In this document: positions 9,432 through 24,400 of the stretch, one piece after another
How positions within the stretch are numbered: position 1 is the first letter of the stretch
How the letters are laid out: each line of letters begins with the position of its first letter
From: Oryzias latipes
Taxonomy: Eukaryota; Chordata; Actinopteri; Beloniformes; Adrianichthyidae
Length of the DNA: 64,000 nt
NCBI RefSeq assembly: GCF_002234675.1
Contig: NC_019864.2
Coordinates: 15,579,582-15,643,581, forward strand
Direction of reading: 5' to 3'
Notes under the pieces: model-generated
Told to the model about the DNA's origin: nothing
Seen by the model: the letters and a program-made list of their open reading frames with translations, nothing else
Databases searched by the model: none
Program-made: the position numbers and the translations under genes

Positions 9432-12400
9432 TTACTTAAACTTCTGCTTAAAAAATGCTTTGTTGTACCCTTTCTGCAAGACAAAATACAAAGTGCAGCA
9501 TTAATTATGCTTAATATATGTAAAATCCCTGAAAAAGACGTGATTTTTATGTTTACCTCTACTGATAGAAACCTATCTGACCTGAGTGTAACTAACAAGC
9601 AGCCATTTAACAAGAGGCTACACAAATCAAAGTTAAAACAGTCACAAATTGCTTGTTAAGGAGGAAATCTAGCACAATGTTGAACAGAAAAGTGCGCATA
9701 GCTAAATATCTTTTTTTTTCTCTCTGCTGTGACTTGTTTTGAAGCTACACACCTTTGGGCGCGGCCAGGTCTGAACTGCAGAAGGCAGTAAAATCACCTG
9801 CTTCAATTCAAGATCTGGACCTGCCCAACTGGGTGTGTTTGCTTAATGAAAGAACAGCAGCTTGAACGAGCACGTGATAGATGGTTTTTGAACACGTGCC
9901 ATGCAACTGACGTGAAGAAAGCATAATCCATCATTCTCTCACACATGCACGCACACACCAAAGAAAGCGTATTGGTGAGAAAGTTTTGACTTCATGTCAG
10001 AGTGTATATTTTAACTTCTTGTTAAATGTGAGAAGCCTGAAGACTGGTTGAAAAACTTTAAAAGATCATTGAAAAATATATTTGTTGTTTTAATAAATGA
10101 AATCATGTGTTTTTATTTAAAAAGGACAAATCCTGCTTGTAACCCTTGTGCTATCCTAGGCATTTTAACATTGGGAGTTGGGTCATCTAGACCAGTGTTT
10201 TTCAACCAGTGTGCCGCGGCACACTAGTGTGCCGTGGGAGATGGTCAAGTGTGCCGTGGGAAATTGCCCTCATTAACTGCACTAACAACATTTCCCATCT
10301 CCAGGATTTCAGCTCTTTGTTCATCCAAACAGGCCCTGATAAAACACTGAGTAATTAGAAATATAAAAGATCTTAAAATGACTTTTTCTTTGTGTTTATT
10401 TAATTCTATTAAAGACATTTTTATAATTATGACGGTACCGCGATGTACCTGCAGCTATAGCAGTTTCGGAAAAGTCCCCGCCCCTTTAATTGTCTCCGCC
10501 AATCATTCTTGAAGGCTTAATCACATGTCATCAGTCTGACCAATCAGAAGTGCTTAAAGTCTTCACTTCCTTGTTCTTAATTCTGCTGATAAAGTTGCTC
10601 AGTTCTAACATAAATACCAGCTAAAGCTCGTCTTTAGCGGTGTAGCTTTCCACAGAATCCGGTATCAGACCGTGGAACAGGTGAACAAAACAATGAAGCT
10701 CAGAGACGCTGCCCTTTTTCTGCCGTTTTCACACTACATCTCACATGATGCATTGGCTTAAAGGGACAGCGCATACAGAGTCGACCTTGTGAAACGTCTT
10801 GAAACCACAACAAACAAACAGTTTCTAAATTTTCTAATTTAACTTTTATTTCATGTCTTAGAAACAACAGCCGCAACTTCTACTTCTACAATTATCATAA
10901 AAACCCACGTGAGATTGCGGCAGGGGGGGGGGGGGGGGGGGGGGGGGGCTGTCGATCAATACAGACCATGAATTTCTGCTTTTTTTTTTTTTGGGATGCT
11001 GGTGTGCCGCGGGATTTTTGTCAAGGTTAAAGTGTGCCGTGGCTCAATAAAGGTTGAAAAACACTGATCTAGACCCACTAGACAGTGCGCTGAACCTTTT
11101 TTCTTGAATAATTTGTGATCTTCACTGGTGTCCATGGATTACATGAAATCTTTCCACCTTTATCATGGTAGGAATAACACCTCAATGTAAGGGTGGGGTC
11201 ATCTAAGATAGCACAAGGGTTATAAAAAATAAAGGTTTGACAGTAAAAATGGAGTATTTTTGAAATGTCTTTTTTTTTAAATAAACCTCCTGTAAACATC
11301 CTAAAAGGTAAACTTTGGATTTTAAGTAGCCTATCAGCATCCAGATGTCCATTTTAGAAGCAGACAAGAGCTAGAGTTAAGATCAGAGTTTATGTGAGCG
11401 ATTGTGATGGAAGGTTTTTGCACAGCTATGATGAGAAACCCTGCACACTCTGCGTAACTGATCTATCAGCTGGTTGGTTCCGCTTTCTGTGATTTCTTAA
11501 GAATTTCTTTAGGAGGATAAAACTAATAGGTTGGTGTCATTAGTATTAGACTGTAGTTATGACATGAACACTCTCCTCTCCTACTACTTTTATGTTAAAG
11601 TCCCACTTAGATAATCTTTTAAACTATTCTAAAAGTATTGCCAGAGGTTTGTTATTTATGATTATGCTGTTTTTAGGCAAAATAAAACATTTTCTTGGAC
11701 CGTTTCTGCAGAAGGGCAGTAGTTCATTAGAAATACACTTCTGAATTATGGGCGGAATTGTTAGCGAGGAGACTAACTTAAGAAATGCAATTTTGAGCTT
11801 ACATTTATTTATATGTGTCCTCTATCATCAGAACAATTCCACAAGAACATGTTTAAAAACACCAAAAAAACTATTTTCATCTGAGTGGGCCTATTTTACA
11901 ACTCTCTTGGGTTTTTCCTACATCCTATGAGTTACATTTCTATGCAAATTACATTTCATGAAAAAAGTTCTGAAAATCTGACACCAGGTATTGATTTTGA
12001 GTCCTCATTAGTCAGGTAAAAAAACACTTAAAGTTGATTATTGTTTGTTACTTTCATAGATACTTACATCTCTGTACAGTTTGTGGTGTTTCTTGTAATA
12101 GTACACGTTGACTATGACTGTATCAGCTGATTTGGCTGCCTTCGATTCATCCAGGCTATAAGAAATAAAAGTTTATTAGATTTAAGTCAAACAAATGAAT
12201 AAAGATATGTTCAAAAACAGCTATGAAATTATTCATCAACATGTCATTTACCATAAGCTTTCAGTGTCCCTGATTGTCTTTAGTTTATCCAAGCCCCCAC
12301 ATTCGGCGATCTCTTTAGCAGCCAGAGAGCTGCCGATGACCAGGTTATTTAAAATACCACAAATGTTGACAATCATGGGGATTTGTAGTTGGGGTAAGGA

Positions 12401-15400
12401 TTCTTCAGGCAACTTCTCCACCACGGCCTTTATGACTTGTTTAGCTAATGTACACAAACATTGACATGGTTAAAATGTTTTTAAAAACCTGTGAAAGTTC
12501 ATACATAAATAAAAGTTTCCAAACAAATTATTTCTCAAATGTACCAGCAGATTCACAGTAACTTTGATTAAAAAATACATAATAAACAGCGACCAGAAAA
12601 TAGATTCTTTGGTCCCTTAAAGAATGATAATGTATAAGAAAGTTACAAGAATTACCAATTTTTGGATTTGCTTTTGTTGCCAGAAAACTGTTGTTGATCC
12701 ATACATGAACTAAAATTTTACACAACTTTGACCTTTAAGCATTTACTTGAAACACCTTGATAAAAGGTCTTCACTGACTTAAAATTCTTTCATTCATTCA
12801 TTTTCTTAACCGTTTATTCCCTTTCGGGGTCACGGGGCTGCACGGGGCCTATCCCGGCCACGTGGGCGAAGGCAGGGGACAACCTGAACAGGTCGCCAGT
12901 CTGTCGCAGGGTAGAATATCCACAAACACACACCCATTCACTCTCACACCTAGGGACAATTTAGAGTGACCAATTAACCTATGAATCATGTTTTTGGACG
13001 GTGGGAAGAAGCCGTAGACCCTGGAGAGAACCCACGCATGCACGGGGAGAACATGCAAACTCCACACAGAAAGGTCCCCCATTGATGTAGTTTTTCAGGT
13101 CCCCCAGCCGGGACTTGAACTGGGGGCCTTCTTGCTGTGAGGCAAGAGCGCTAACCACTGCGCCACCGTGCAGCCGACTTAAAATTCTGAATTTCTTAAA
13201 CCTGTGAGTATTTTTGATTTAATGTATACATGTGAGCCATTCACTTGGAGCATTGGGATAATATTTTGCTTGATTGACAAGTGATGGGAACACACAGAAG
13301 TGATACAAGTCTGTTGGCGTGAGAAATCTCACTTCACAATAACAAACAAAGCAATAAGATCAATATCCCTTATATGGGCTTAAAGGCCAAAGTATTTTTT
13401 AAGAGTGATAAGAAAAGGACAAGACTGACCCATGTCATCTTTACTGCTGGTGTGGCGAGCCAGATTCCTCAAAAAGCCTGTGAGTGAACGCAGCTCCATT
13501 GTTCTCTCAGTGTTCAGAAGTTTTATTATGGTTGGGATAATCTTTTTCTGCTCAGCAAAACTAGACAGCACCCCAGGCCACTGCAGGTTCAGACAAAAGA
13601 ACTTTCAAATATGGAACAATGTTTTTTCTTTTGGTGTGATCCGGTTAAAAACGTTACTGACCCTTTTGTCTCCATAAGTGAGGTTCTGAAGAGCTCCGGC
13701 AGTCGCCTCACGAGTGGTAGAGTTAACGTCCGTCGACAGCAGAACTTTATGGTACACTCCCAAGATTTGAGGGTGCCAAAGCCAGTTGGTATCTGTTGGA
13801 AGTTTTGTAGCCTCTGTAGGTGTGAAATGACCCTGGTTCTTTCTCTGTAAAACCCAAAACAGGACATCATATTAAAACAGATGGTCCTAAATTACAGCAA
13901 AGCAGACACTAACCGCTACACACATTTTTGACTTTCTTGCTCTGAGGAGAAAAGCAGCCGATTGTTTGATCACCGTTACTGTCCCCAGTTTCCCCTTCCA
14001 GGCGGTCTTGTATAGACTTGGGAAGTTCAGAGTATAGCTCGTATGAGAGGTTTCTTAAGGTGCACACAGAGTTCTCCACCCCCTAAAAAAAAAAAAAAAA
14101 AAATATGAGAAAAAGCATATTTAATACAGAAAATGCTACATCCCTGGCTTTAATGGTTTGCTGAAGTAACAACCTTACGACATTTGTTTAATGTTAATTA
14201 TTCAAATAATTTTTCATTCACCATATTTATAGATGTGAATGTAAAGAGCGCTGTTCAAAGAGGTTTGGGCAGTCCAAGGCTTTTGATGCAAATCAATTGA
14301 TGAAAAAAACAGCAAAATTGTTTTATTGGGTTATTTGGGCTCATGTGCAAAAAGCAATTCAAATACATTTCTTTAATGCAACTAATGCCATGTAATAAGG
14401 GATCAATCTAAAGCTAACAGAAAAACAAGTGGTTTAAATCAATGCTTTATTGAAAATGATCATATGGAGGATGTAAAAAACTCACAACAGATGTGCCTGA
14501 ATATTGATCAAATGTCAGATATGAAAAGTGTAAAGGTCAAAGTGGATTAAGAAGATAAATGTAAACATGGCAGGAGCTTTTTGGCTTGCAGCAGTTGCTG
14601 TATTTTCCCTGCTGCTAATGGGAACTTCTCATCTCATCTTGAATTCCTTGTTTTATCTGCATCATCATAAGGAGGAAAACAGGTGTGGAGGAAGGAAAAC
14701 GGGTGTGCCAAAACAGTACAGTATCCAGATCACAATATCAATATCATATAAAAATCAAGGTTCAATATTTTGTTCTGCCTTTGCATAAAAAAGATAACTA
14801 CATTTAGTCTGAGATTTTCTTGTTTGGAAAATCTTGGCAAAAAAAAAAAAAAAAAGAGTTACCAAAGTCAGCTTAAGTCTGAAACTGGTGTAACTTATTT
14901 GGACAGAAACTTTAATTTAAGCTATGACCATAACCAGACATTTCTGTTCCTTTAAACCATTATTTTACAACATATCTGTTATTATGTAACAACTTAGCCC
15001 CCTTTCTGGTTTGTTGGTTAGTAAAAGCATAGAAAATACTTTCTATGTTTAGTGTTTATATTTATTAAGGATTCTGTACATTATGTTTCCAATAGTCTCA
15101 TAAATGTCAAAACAAAAGACAAGCAAAAGGTCAAAAGCTTTCAACTTTTACCTTGTTGTTTGACCTTTTCCTGTAAAGCATAGCTTTGATGTACGTCACC
15201 AAGGACTCCACTAACCCGCTTTGAGATCGCATCAACTGTCGGATCTCAGCGCTCGCGGAACTCAGATTTCTGCACAGAATAAAACAAGCAACAGGTCAGA
15301 GAACTAAACTGGTCCTTTATAAGCACCATCTGATCAACTTGGGGTATTTGGTGCTAAAAGTGAATACCAAAAGTAAAAAAAAAACAAATCAAAATGTTTT

Positions 15401-18400
15401 TTTAAATCAGACCATTTAGTTTAGAATCAGATTAAACTTCTAGTTAGATTTAGTTCTAGATTTAGATTAAAATTAGCAGACTTGTTTAACACAAGTCTGC
15501 TAATTTTAAATTGTGCAAAAACAAATAAGCATGCTTTATTTTTCCGTTTAAATCATTTTGTTTTTGTTTTCCTTCAAATTGTAAAATTCTCCTTTTTGTG
15601 AAATTTTTCAATGTTCGTCCTTCTCTCTGAACTTCTAGTTGCCATTGGTTGGTACCAAAGATTGTGTCAAATAAAGAAAATTCAGGTTCATTTCAGGGTA
15701 AGAATCAAACCTTCTGGAAATTCCCTGTCCACGAATGTTTTTTTAAGTTGCACGTTGTTGCATGCCTCTGGAGCCAAATTCCGTTTACAGGATAATCTCA
15801 CATAGATTGTCTAGTCTTGTTGTAGGTACCTTGGTTAAATCATTAATTGTTTTGTAGATTGTTTGTCTCCATCTCCTTCCTGTTTCCAAATTCCAGTAAA
15901 AATGCTTAGCACCCAAAAACAAAAAACAACAAACAAAAACAAAAGAAAACTCCACCACTGCTAAATTTTTGTTTGAATGTAGAAAAGATAGAAACAAACA
16001 CATTTATTGCAAATGGAAATAAGTTGTAAAAGGAAAGCACAATGTCAATGTTCACGTTAAATGTTTTTAATCATCATTTTTTTAATGATGGTTGGAAAGG
16101 TCTGGTTGGAAATATTCAAAAGATTTAAGGTTAAAGATCTGTTGATGGGTACCTGAAACAGCCTGTGGTGTTGCAGAAGATTTCTTCATCAGGTGGTGAT
16201 ATGTAAACCTCACCACTGTCATCAGAGTCATCACAACTGATTTGCCTTTCAGGTTTGTCAGTTATTGCAGCTTCCTCCATCATACTCATCGCCAAAGGTT
16301 TGAGGATTTTGTCGGTGAGCCCGGGAATCGTTTCCTTAGCTATTTCCTTCTTCAGCGGGTCTTTGGATGAAAGATTCCACAGGATACCTGGACCAAAACA
16401 ACGAAAATAATCAAAACAATGCTCTTGTGTGTGATTTTTTCTATAAAAGAAGGTATCTTTGAAAATTTGGGAGAACTGATCCTTTGGAGTCTAGTTAATT
16501 TTGATGGGGGCACTGCTGAGTGTCAACAGGAAAGCTAGGATCTGTAAGTTACCATTGAACAGTTGATCTCGACAGGAACATTTAACTGAAAAGACCATCC
16601 AAATATACATTAAGGACTCGTTCCGATCATCTCTTGATCTATTTTAAAAGCGTTCCCAGTGGTCTTAATCATGATTATGTCGTTTTTAGCCAAAATGTAA
16701 CAAACCTGTGTCGTTTTCTAGGGCATAGCTTCTTTAGAGCGGAAGTGGTTCATTAGAAAATTTGTTTCCGAGTTGTGGGTGGGACTGTAAGCCAGGGAGT
16801 AGGCTTGCTCATTTCACATCCTCCCTTTGGTGCAACTAAAATGGCGAGTAATATCAGAGCTACCAGCCATACAGTTTTGAACCAGATGCCAGCTAGGATG
16901 AGGAAAATGGAGACGTACATGGATCTTTTTGTCTGCAAGTGGATGCATCAGAATGGAGCAGGGAGATTGTGGCCTGCCGTTGTAGGTTCTAAATATCAAA
17001 TGTCAAACAATATTTTTTGGCTGCTCTTCATTCTCAACAATTTGAATAAAGAAATACTCAAAAACGCAATTTTAAGCTTAATTTTCTTTATGCATGTCCT
17101 CCATCATGAGAAAAATGCCACCAGAACATATGAAAACATAATTTTCATTGGAGTGGGTCTTTAAAGAATTGCATTCTGCTGTTTAAATTGAAAAACTTTT
17201 AATCTTAAAAAACTACAACAGTAAATTATCTTTTAAAATCTCATGATGTTAGCAAATTAGAGGGATTAAGATGAACACTTTGGACAGCTGCTTCGAGTCT
17301 CTTACTATCCTTGTGACTCAGACATTTGTCTAATCTTACTGCGACAGATCCAGGTGTGACTCCAAAAAGGAAAAAGTGAGCGGGTGTTGCCAGCTCAGCC
17401 CAGCAGCCGATTCACTTTTTCAGTTCACAGGCCCAGACAACGAAAACGGCCTGCCTCACATTTTTGTATACGCCCTCTAATCTACTTCAACCTCTCTGTG
17501 CACTCCGACACGCCACATGTCCCACAAGACTACAGCGTTGGTCGCTGACAGATCAAGTTCAATGGACACTCAAAGAAGCCCAAGAATGAGATGAAGATCA
17601 TGTTCCAAAAAGCCAACCTGTTGGTAATCATGTATCATTACTGTAAAGCAAAAAGGTATTTTTGTTTGTTCAGACGGAAGTAGAATTCTTCTTATTTTTC
17701 ATTACATTTCTAATTCTAATTTATTTGGGGGGAGGATATGAAATTCTAGCCCATTGCACTTCCCAAACTAAAATGAAACTTTTAGCAAAAACTTAAATAA
17801 ATTTAGTTAAATAAACACAAGTTAGACACAAGTGAACACCCATAGGAAAGTTAAAACCTGTGTGTTAAGTCTCAGCACTCTGATTTTGTGGAAAGTCAAC
17901 AGTGTTTACTTTTTCCAGCTTGGGATGTTTTGTGCAACAAAACATTAAATAAGACTTATTCCATGCCCTTCTCATTAAATACATACTTGCCTGTTAGCCT
18001 AAAGTTCATGGAGACAGATTATTATAAAAAGTGTGCAAATATTTATTATTATGAATGCATACGTCTTTGAAACGCGATAAAAAGTGAAGGACACTGCATG
18101 AAAAGTCTCAATCTGTGTTTTCTGTGTCTCTCAGCTGGAGAAACATGACTGAGCTGCAAAGTAACCTTTTCTCGTTGCTTCATCTGCACCTCATCTGAGA
18201 AAGCTGAAAGCTAACCAGAATTGGTTCCAAGTCTCTCTGGAATGCGCGTGCCTGATCTGTGGTGAAAACTCTGCTTCAGAATCATTTTTCTATATCTACA
18301 TTGACCACTTGAATAAACCGGTTTGGCTTTGAAAATTCAACAGTTTAAAAGTTGCCACAGTAAGAAATGTCACCTTCCCAGAGGAAGTGACACTGTAGCA

Positions 18401-21400
18401 AATAAACCAGATCACATAATTTTGAGTTAGCTTTTCCGTTTGTTTTGTGTGGTATGTTCAATGCAGTAGAGAAAACCACAACAGGATAGCGAGAATAGTC
18501 TGAATTACATGAGTCTCACCCTTTATGAGTAAGAGCTGGCAGCTGCCATGCGTCATGATTCTTGTTCAGATGTCAAATGGAGATTTAAATTCAAGATTTG
18601 CTTGTAGAGTCTTTAAAAGCAATGTCTTTGGAAAAACAAATCTCAGAAGCGACTATAACTCAGTTCAATGGGCTGTGCTCTTCTGCAAGTTGTGGGATCA
18701 AACCTTTATCTCCTTAGACTGATGCAATCTTTCACTATCAAATAGATAAGACTGAGTTTATGTTGTTGTTTTTTTTTTTAATACCTGTAATATTTTTGCG
18801 TAGCTCGTCGTCATCCTCTCCCAGTGCCTTGATCAGCTCGGTAATGCCAAACTTTTTAATCAGTTCTTCCTTGTTTTTCTGGTTCTCATAGATGAGGTTG
18901 CGTGCTGCACCAGTGGCATAACGTCGCACAGTCTCGTCTCTGCTGTTGAAGAGCTTCACCAAATCACCTATTGCCTTTAGCTTACGGACCTATAAGCGAA
19001 CAAGAAAGCAAATAAAGACACTTTATTAGCTTTTTTTTTAACCATGTTGTACATCATAAGCAGGCATGTCTTTTAAGCATTAAAAAAGCGTGTATGATCG
19101 AGCATTTAATAGGAAAATGTTGCTTTTATTTTTAAAACATTTGTCCTTTACAGAAAATGATCAAATGTCTTGACGTGGCTCAACTCTAGAGAGGTCAGGA
19201 TGACCTCAAGAAAAAGATGTGGACCAGATTCCTCCTTACCCTTCCCATGATTAGACTTAGGTAAACTAATTGGCCAAAAGTCATCTCTGTATTTACTACT
19301 AATATAAGACCAATGTTCTATGCATGATATTATCAGAAAAACAAAACACAAAGGGACTAATGCAATAAAAATTACTGCAGAAACTATTTTTGTCATATAG
19401 TTTCTGCCTCCAAAGAATTTGTTCTGATTGGTAAGGGGATTTTCGGACATGTAAACGGACTTGCATACATCATCTTGTTTTAGTTAATAAAGTTTTGTTA
19501 TTTATGTTAAGACTTTTTAACATGTCAGATATCTGAGAAAAACCTATTGTCAGAGGGGTTTGTGATTAGGATAAGGTTAAAGCACGTATAGATTTTTTTT
19601 ATTTATTGGATTCTGCACCAAAGTCCTCCTGTTTATATTTGATAGTAAAAGGAGAAACAGGATGAAGGCACACCGAAGTCATAACGGTAGAAACAGCCAT
19701 TTTCGACTTGCCTTTCTTGCATTTTAATTCATGAAAATCTGCTGCAGCAGGAGGATTTTATTTAACACAAGGTGTGTTTTATTTTTAAAGGAACTTGCAT
19801 GGTCTTCTTTCAAAAGTAAAATATGTTGAAATTGTTTTACAAAGGAAATTATAAACTGTAATTATTCAATTACTGTAAATATTTAAAAGCTACATTTTAT
19901 AAATGGATGGTTTATTAGTCACAAAAATATAAATAAAGTGAAATAGGATTTTGTTGTTCTCGTCAGTAAGAAACAGTCCCAATTGGCTCTTTTGGGGTAA
20001 AATGTCACAGACTCATGGTCATAATTTATTTGTGCAAAGTACCTCATCTTTTGCCTCGCTATTGTTGTAACACTGATGTTGTATGGATGCAGCCCCAAGT
20101 TTCTGATCCCCTGTTTCCGATGATCTGATGTATGTCACTGCTGTTTCTATGTCCATTTCCACCGCCCTGCCAAGGGAAAACAACAGAGCATTATTGCTAA
20201 TGCCTGGTTCAGGAACATAAATTTATACTCTGGATCACAGCAGCCACAGAAATAGTTCACAGTCAGCTGATTTGCCCCATCTGCCTTAGTTTGATTCGAA
20301 TCCCACAGTGTTCGGCAAACCCATTAAATGTAATTGCTTGCTGAGGGATGTGTAAAATGCAAGGCCTCAGACTGAGGTGCCACACCCAAACCAGTCATAC
20401 CGCTGTGACATCCTCTTAGGACACCCACAATCCTCCCTGTAAACCCTCCCACACATGACAATTGCAACACCATCACACCACACTAGTTCATCAATTTCAG
20501 CAAGACATTCTACACAAACAAAATGATCAGCCATAATTATGAGAATGCATTGCTTTTTCTGACAACTTAGAAGTTATAGCAAGATTTGCTTTACAGTTAA
20601 AGAAAAACAAACGTTTCAACCCAACCCATGAGCATTTTAGTAACATTTATATATATCCAGTACTTCAGGTGAACATATTTTACCACTATTAAAAAAATTG
20701 TAAAAATAAAAATAAAACACAATGCAATGCAACTGCAATGGTCTTTACTTACTGGTTAAGAGTTGCCATGCTGGCCCCAAGCTCCATCTGCCCACCATAG
20801 ATGTCAGCACCTCTCCCAACACTTTGGATGCTTTTCATGGACATGGTACGGGACAGGGGGGCTGTGCGCATCAGATTTCCCTGGGAATTACCCTGAGCTA
20901 TAAATCCTCCATCGGTTTTGTCTCTTACAAAGCTGCTGGCACTTGGAGACATCAGGTTCCCAGGCATCGAATTAACACTCATTCGGTTTCTGTTTGTAAT
21001 CCTGCTGATGGTACGGTGTGAAGGGCCTCTAAAGGAAATTTGCTGTTGGTTGTACTCTGCCCCCCCACCTGACATTCCTCCATTTGGGTAATTGATGCCA
21101 CTTAAAGATTGGTGCATTGGTCCCATCTGGGTCACAGCGCTCTGCCTCATCTGAGATCCGTAGCCATTGACTGCACTTTGAGTAAATTGGTGGTTCATGG
21201 GAGAGTCGCGTTCAGACATCATGCTTCGAGCATCATCATCGTCAAACCTCCAGTTGTTCACACCAGCCACCTGTCGCATCGAATGCACTGACATTGCATC
21301 TGGTTCTACTCGGTTGTGTTGTCTCGAGCTTCCCTGGTAAGCATCTTCTGTGTAAAACCCCCCACCCCCACCTGCAACTCCACCACCAACACTCATCCTT

Positions 21401-24400
21401 TGAAACTGAGCAATGGCTGGACCTGAAGACCGGGAGCTGAAATCTGCCCGCTGGGATATGCGAGGACCCTGAGGAGGGAAGGTAAGAAAAAACCTCTCAG
21501 ATTGAACGCTCAATTCATTAGTAGGGATGGGTATCGTTAAGGTTTTAACGATACTACTACTCTTATCCATACTGCTTATCGATCCGGTACTCTTATCGGT
21601 ACTCTTATCGATACTTTTTGAGGACGAAAAAAAATAAATTAATAACAAATTAAGAACATAAAGTGTTTTATTTCCTCACTATGCAACAACATTGTTTTTT
21701 TAACAAAACATTTTACTTTATACATGAGAATGTTCCAGACAGGATATTTATTTAATCTAATTGTTTTTATTATTTATGAGTGTGACGTTTCATTTGATCT
21801 TTTGTCCATTTTCCACAACCTTGAATAGACTTTTCTGTCTGTCAAACACCAGAGTTAAGTTAAGTTAAGTTAGATGATGGAAACAAATTCACTTTGATGC
21901 AGACTCCTTTCTATTTTGCCAACTCCATTTATTTTTCTTTAAATCCAGTAAACCCAATAAATGATATTAATTTTACGGATGACATTAGTGTGAAGCAATC
22001 ATGTATGTGCGGATTAATTGGTTGCATCACAGAAAATGTTTGGCACAACCCAGTGACTCACACATTAATTCATGAATGACACACAATGTCTCTATTTAAA
22101 AACACTAAACGAAAAAATCTCGAGGGCGGACTTGAAAACTCAGCGCTGATGTGTGAAATACCACATGGGCTGTATCCTTGACCCAGGTAAATGATCGCAT
22201 GACTCGTACCCTGCAACAACTTGGAAAGCTGCTTATCAAACAATCTAACATTTTCAAATGTATACTCACCATTGTCCTGGAGCCGTTGTACATATAGGAG
22301 GACTTTGAGGTGAAGCCGCCTGGGCTGTAGGTGCTGTATTTCATGGTGGAAGTGCCCCCATAGTCTGGGAAAAACAGAAAAGCCTCATTCAATTCATCAT
22401 CTTTGGCCAAAAAGAAATACATAAAAAACAAAAAAAAGTAACTCATTTTATAACAAAGGCAGAACTTGAATAGTTTAATGAAACTATCTAAAATGTGATG
22501 CTTTTAATAATGGTACAGTGTGTTCCCAGTGTCTGGGGCAGCAGAATCTGACCAGCCACAAGCAGGGGTTGCTCATGTTACCGTTCTCTTTGAGAACCAT
22601 TTTTACCTGAGACACAAAGACTTTATACAGACTCTCCCAGCACACAGAAAAATGTCTATGTTTTGCACTCATTCAAAATTAGCCTATTTCCAGTTTAGGG
22701 GACTCAGGATGTGGCAAAGAAGAGGGGTAAAAGAAGGATGCTAAAGTACAGGTTTGTTTACAGAGAATATTTGAAAATCCAAAAATGGTGCAGCAAAACC
22801 ACGTTAATCATACTCTAACTGTAGGTGCAATTAAGTTTGTCATTTTTGATCAGATGCCAAGGAATTACAAAACATCATTTCCTTCAGTGTGCTAGAAACA
22901 GAGAACAGAAAGTATGTCTAAGGCAGGGATTGCTTTAGACGTACTTTCTTTACATCTGTTCAGATGGAAAGAGAGATTTAATACGCGTCATGAAAATCAA
23001 CACAGCTGTAGGTTGTGTATTATCATGTCATTGTGAAACTTTGTGTAAGTTTATTAAATGTGATAAGGGAAGTAGAAGAATAAACAAAAAAACAGTTTTC
23101 AAAATGTCATTTTTTTTATTAATGATGCAAGGGGTTCTATTGAGTTTTTAATCAAATCTTAGGAAGTTTCTAAGTACATGTGGATATTTTAAAAGGAAAT
23201 GCGGAGTCCTCCAAGTCCTGTTTTTGTCTCATTTTCCCATAAGGGTTTTTGTTTGTTGTGTATATAAAAGAATTTTCCACTGCCTTTAAAATGAAATGTG
23301 TATCACGTGACTGGAAGTAAACCAAAATACTTACGGAATGTTCCTTCCACCCAGTCCAAAAACATTTGTCATAGGTTAATTGGTGATCAGCTGATTGGCG
23401 GTCATTATGACAAAAGAAAGCGCCAAACCAGCGCCAACGTTTCTCTTCGCCGCCTGCAAATTTCTCTCATCAACATGAAAGTATTCGTTTACACGAAGTA
23501 GCAAAAGCCAAGCAGAAGAAACTGAGCAGCTGGATGAACTCCGTTAATGTTGATAGCTTCGCTCTTTCAGTAGTCGCACTATAATGATGCAAAGCTACTC
23601 ATTCGGTCTACACACCACATGCGCCGTGACGGTCCAGCTTTGATTGGAAACGCTTGCCTAAACCAGATAAGACCGTGACCCTACCTTATGTTGCCCCTTC
23701 TGTGTGTGTGTTTGTCTGTCTCTGTATTGCCTTGGAATAGACTGGTGACCTGTCTAGGGTGTGCCCCACCTTCACCCAACGGTGGCTGGGATAGGCTCCA
23801 GCAACCCTAAAGCAGGTTTGGAAGATGGATGGAAATTTTAAATGAATACTTTAAGTTAGATCTACGTTTAGTTTAAATAGTTAGTTACAGGAAATTCGTT
23901 TTTTTTAACCAAAGGGGATACTAGATTGAAAACTTGACAAATACATTTACATTTGTTTAAAAATGATTTTTCAAAAATCTATGTAATATTGCAAATCTAA
24001 ATTGAGTAGATTTAGTAATTTGGCAGCAATACCCAGACCTAGATTTTAACTACATGTGTATAATAAATGTTGAGTCCCCTAAGATCCTGTTGGGTCATGT
24101 AGGGATGTTGTCTTAACTGTTAATATGGCCTTTAGTGCCTTCGGTTGTGTTTGTTTTGCATATAACACCACATGCCATTGCCTGAAAACCACATTCATCT
24201 TATGATTTCTGACACTTGTTTGATATTTGGCAAACTCCAAAGGTTTAACTCCAAAGTCCGCACATTGGTTCAAAGCAAAGTTTGAGGAGTGACTCAGGTT
24301 CAAAACACTTAAACACACCTATTGGCAAAAGTCGGAGTACCCTCCCCCCCACCCAAAAAAAAAAACACTTTAAACTTGTTTTCCCCTCATAACATTGAAT

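Noticed and set aside
9735-9775. Acceptor-like TTCTGCAG followed by TTCAGA on the minus strand, first considered as the last pkp3 exon
   Set aside because: The peptide after the initial Phe-Arg does not resemble plakophilin 3. The exon at 9432-9473 fits phase and sequence better.
16775-17164. 129-residue plus-strand frame
   Set aside because: It lies entirely within dispersed repeat copy B and is not conserved as a frame in the other copies.
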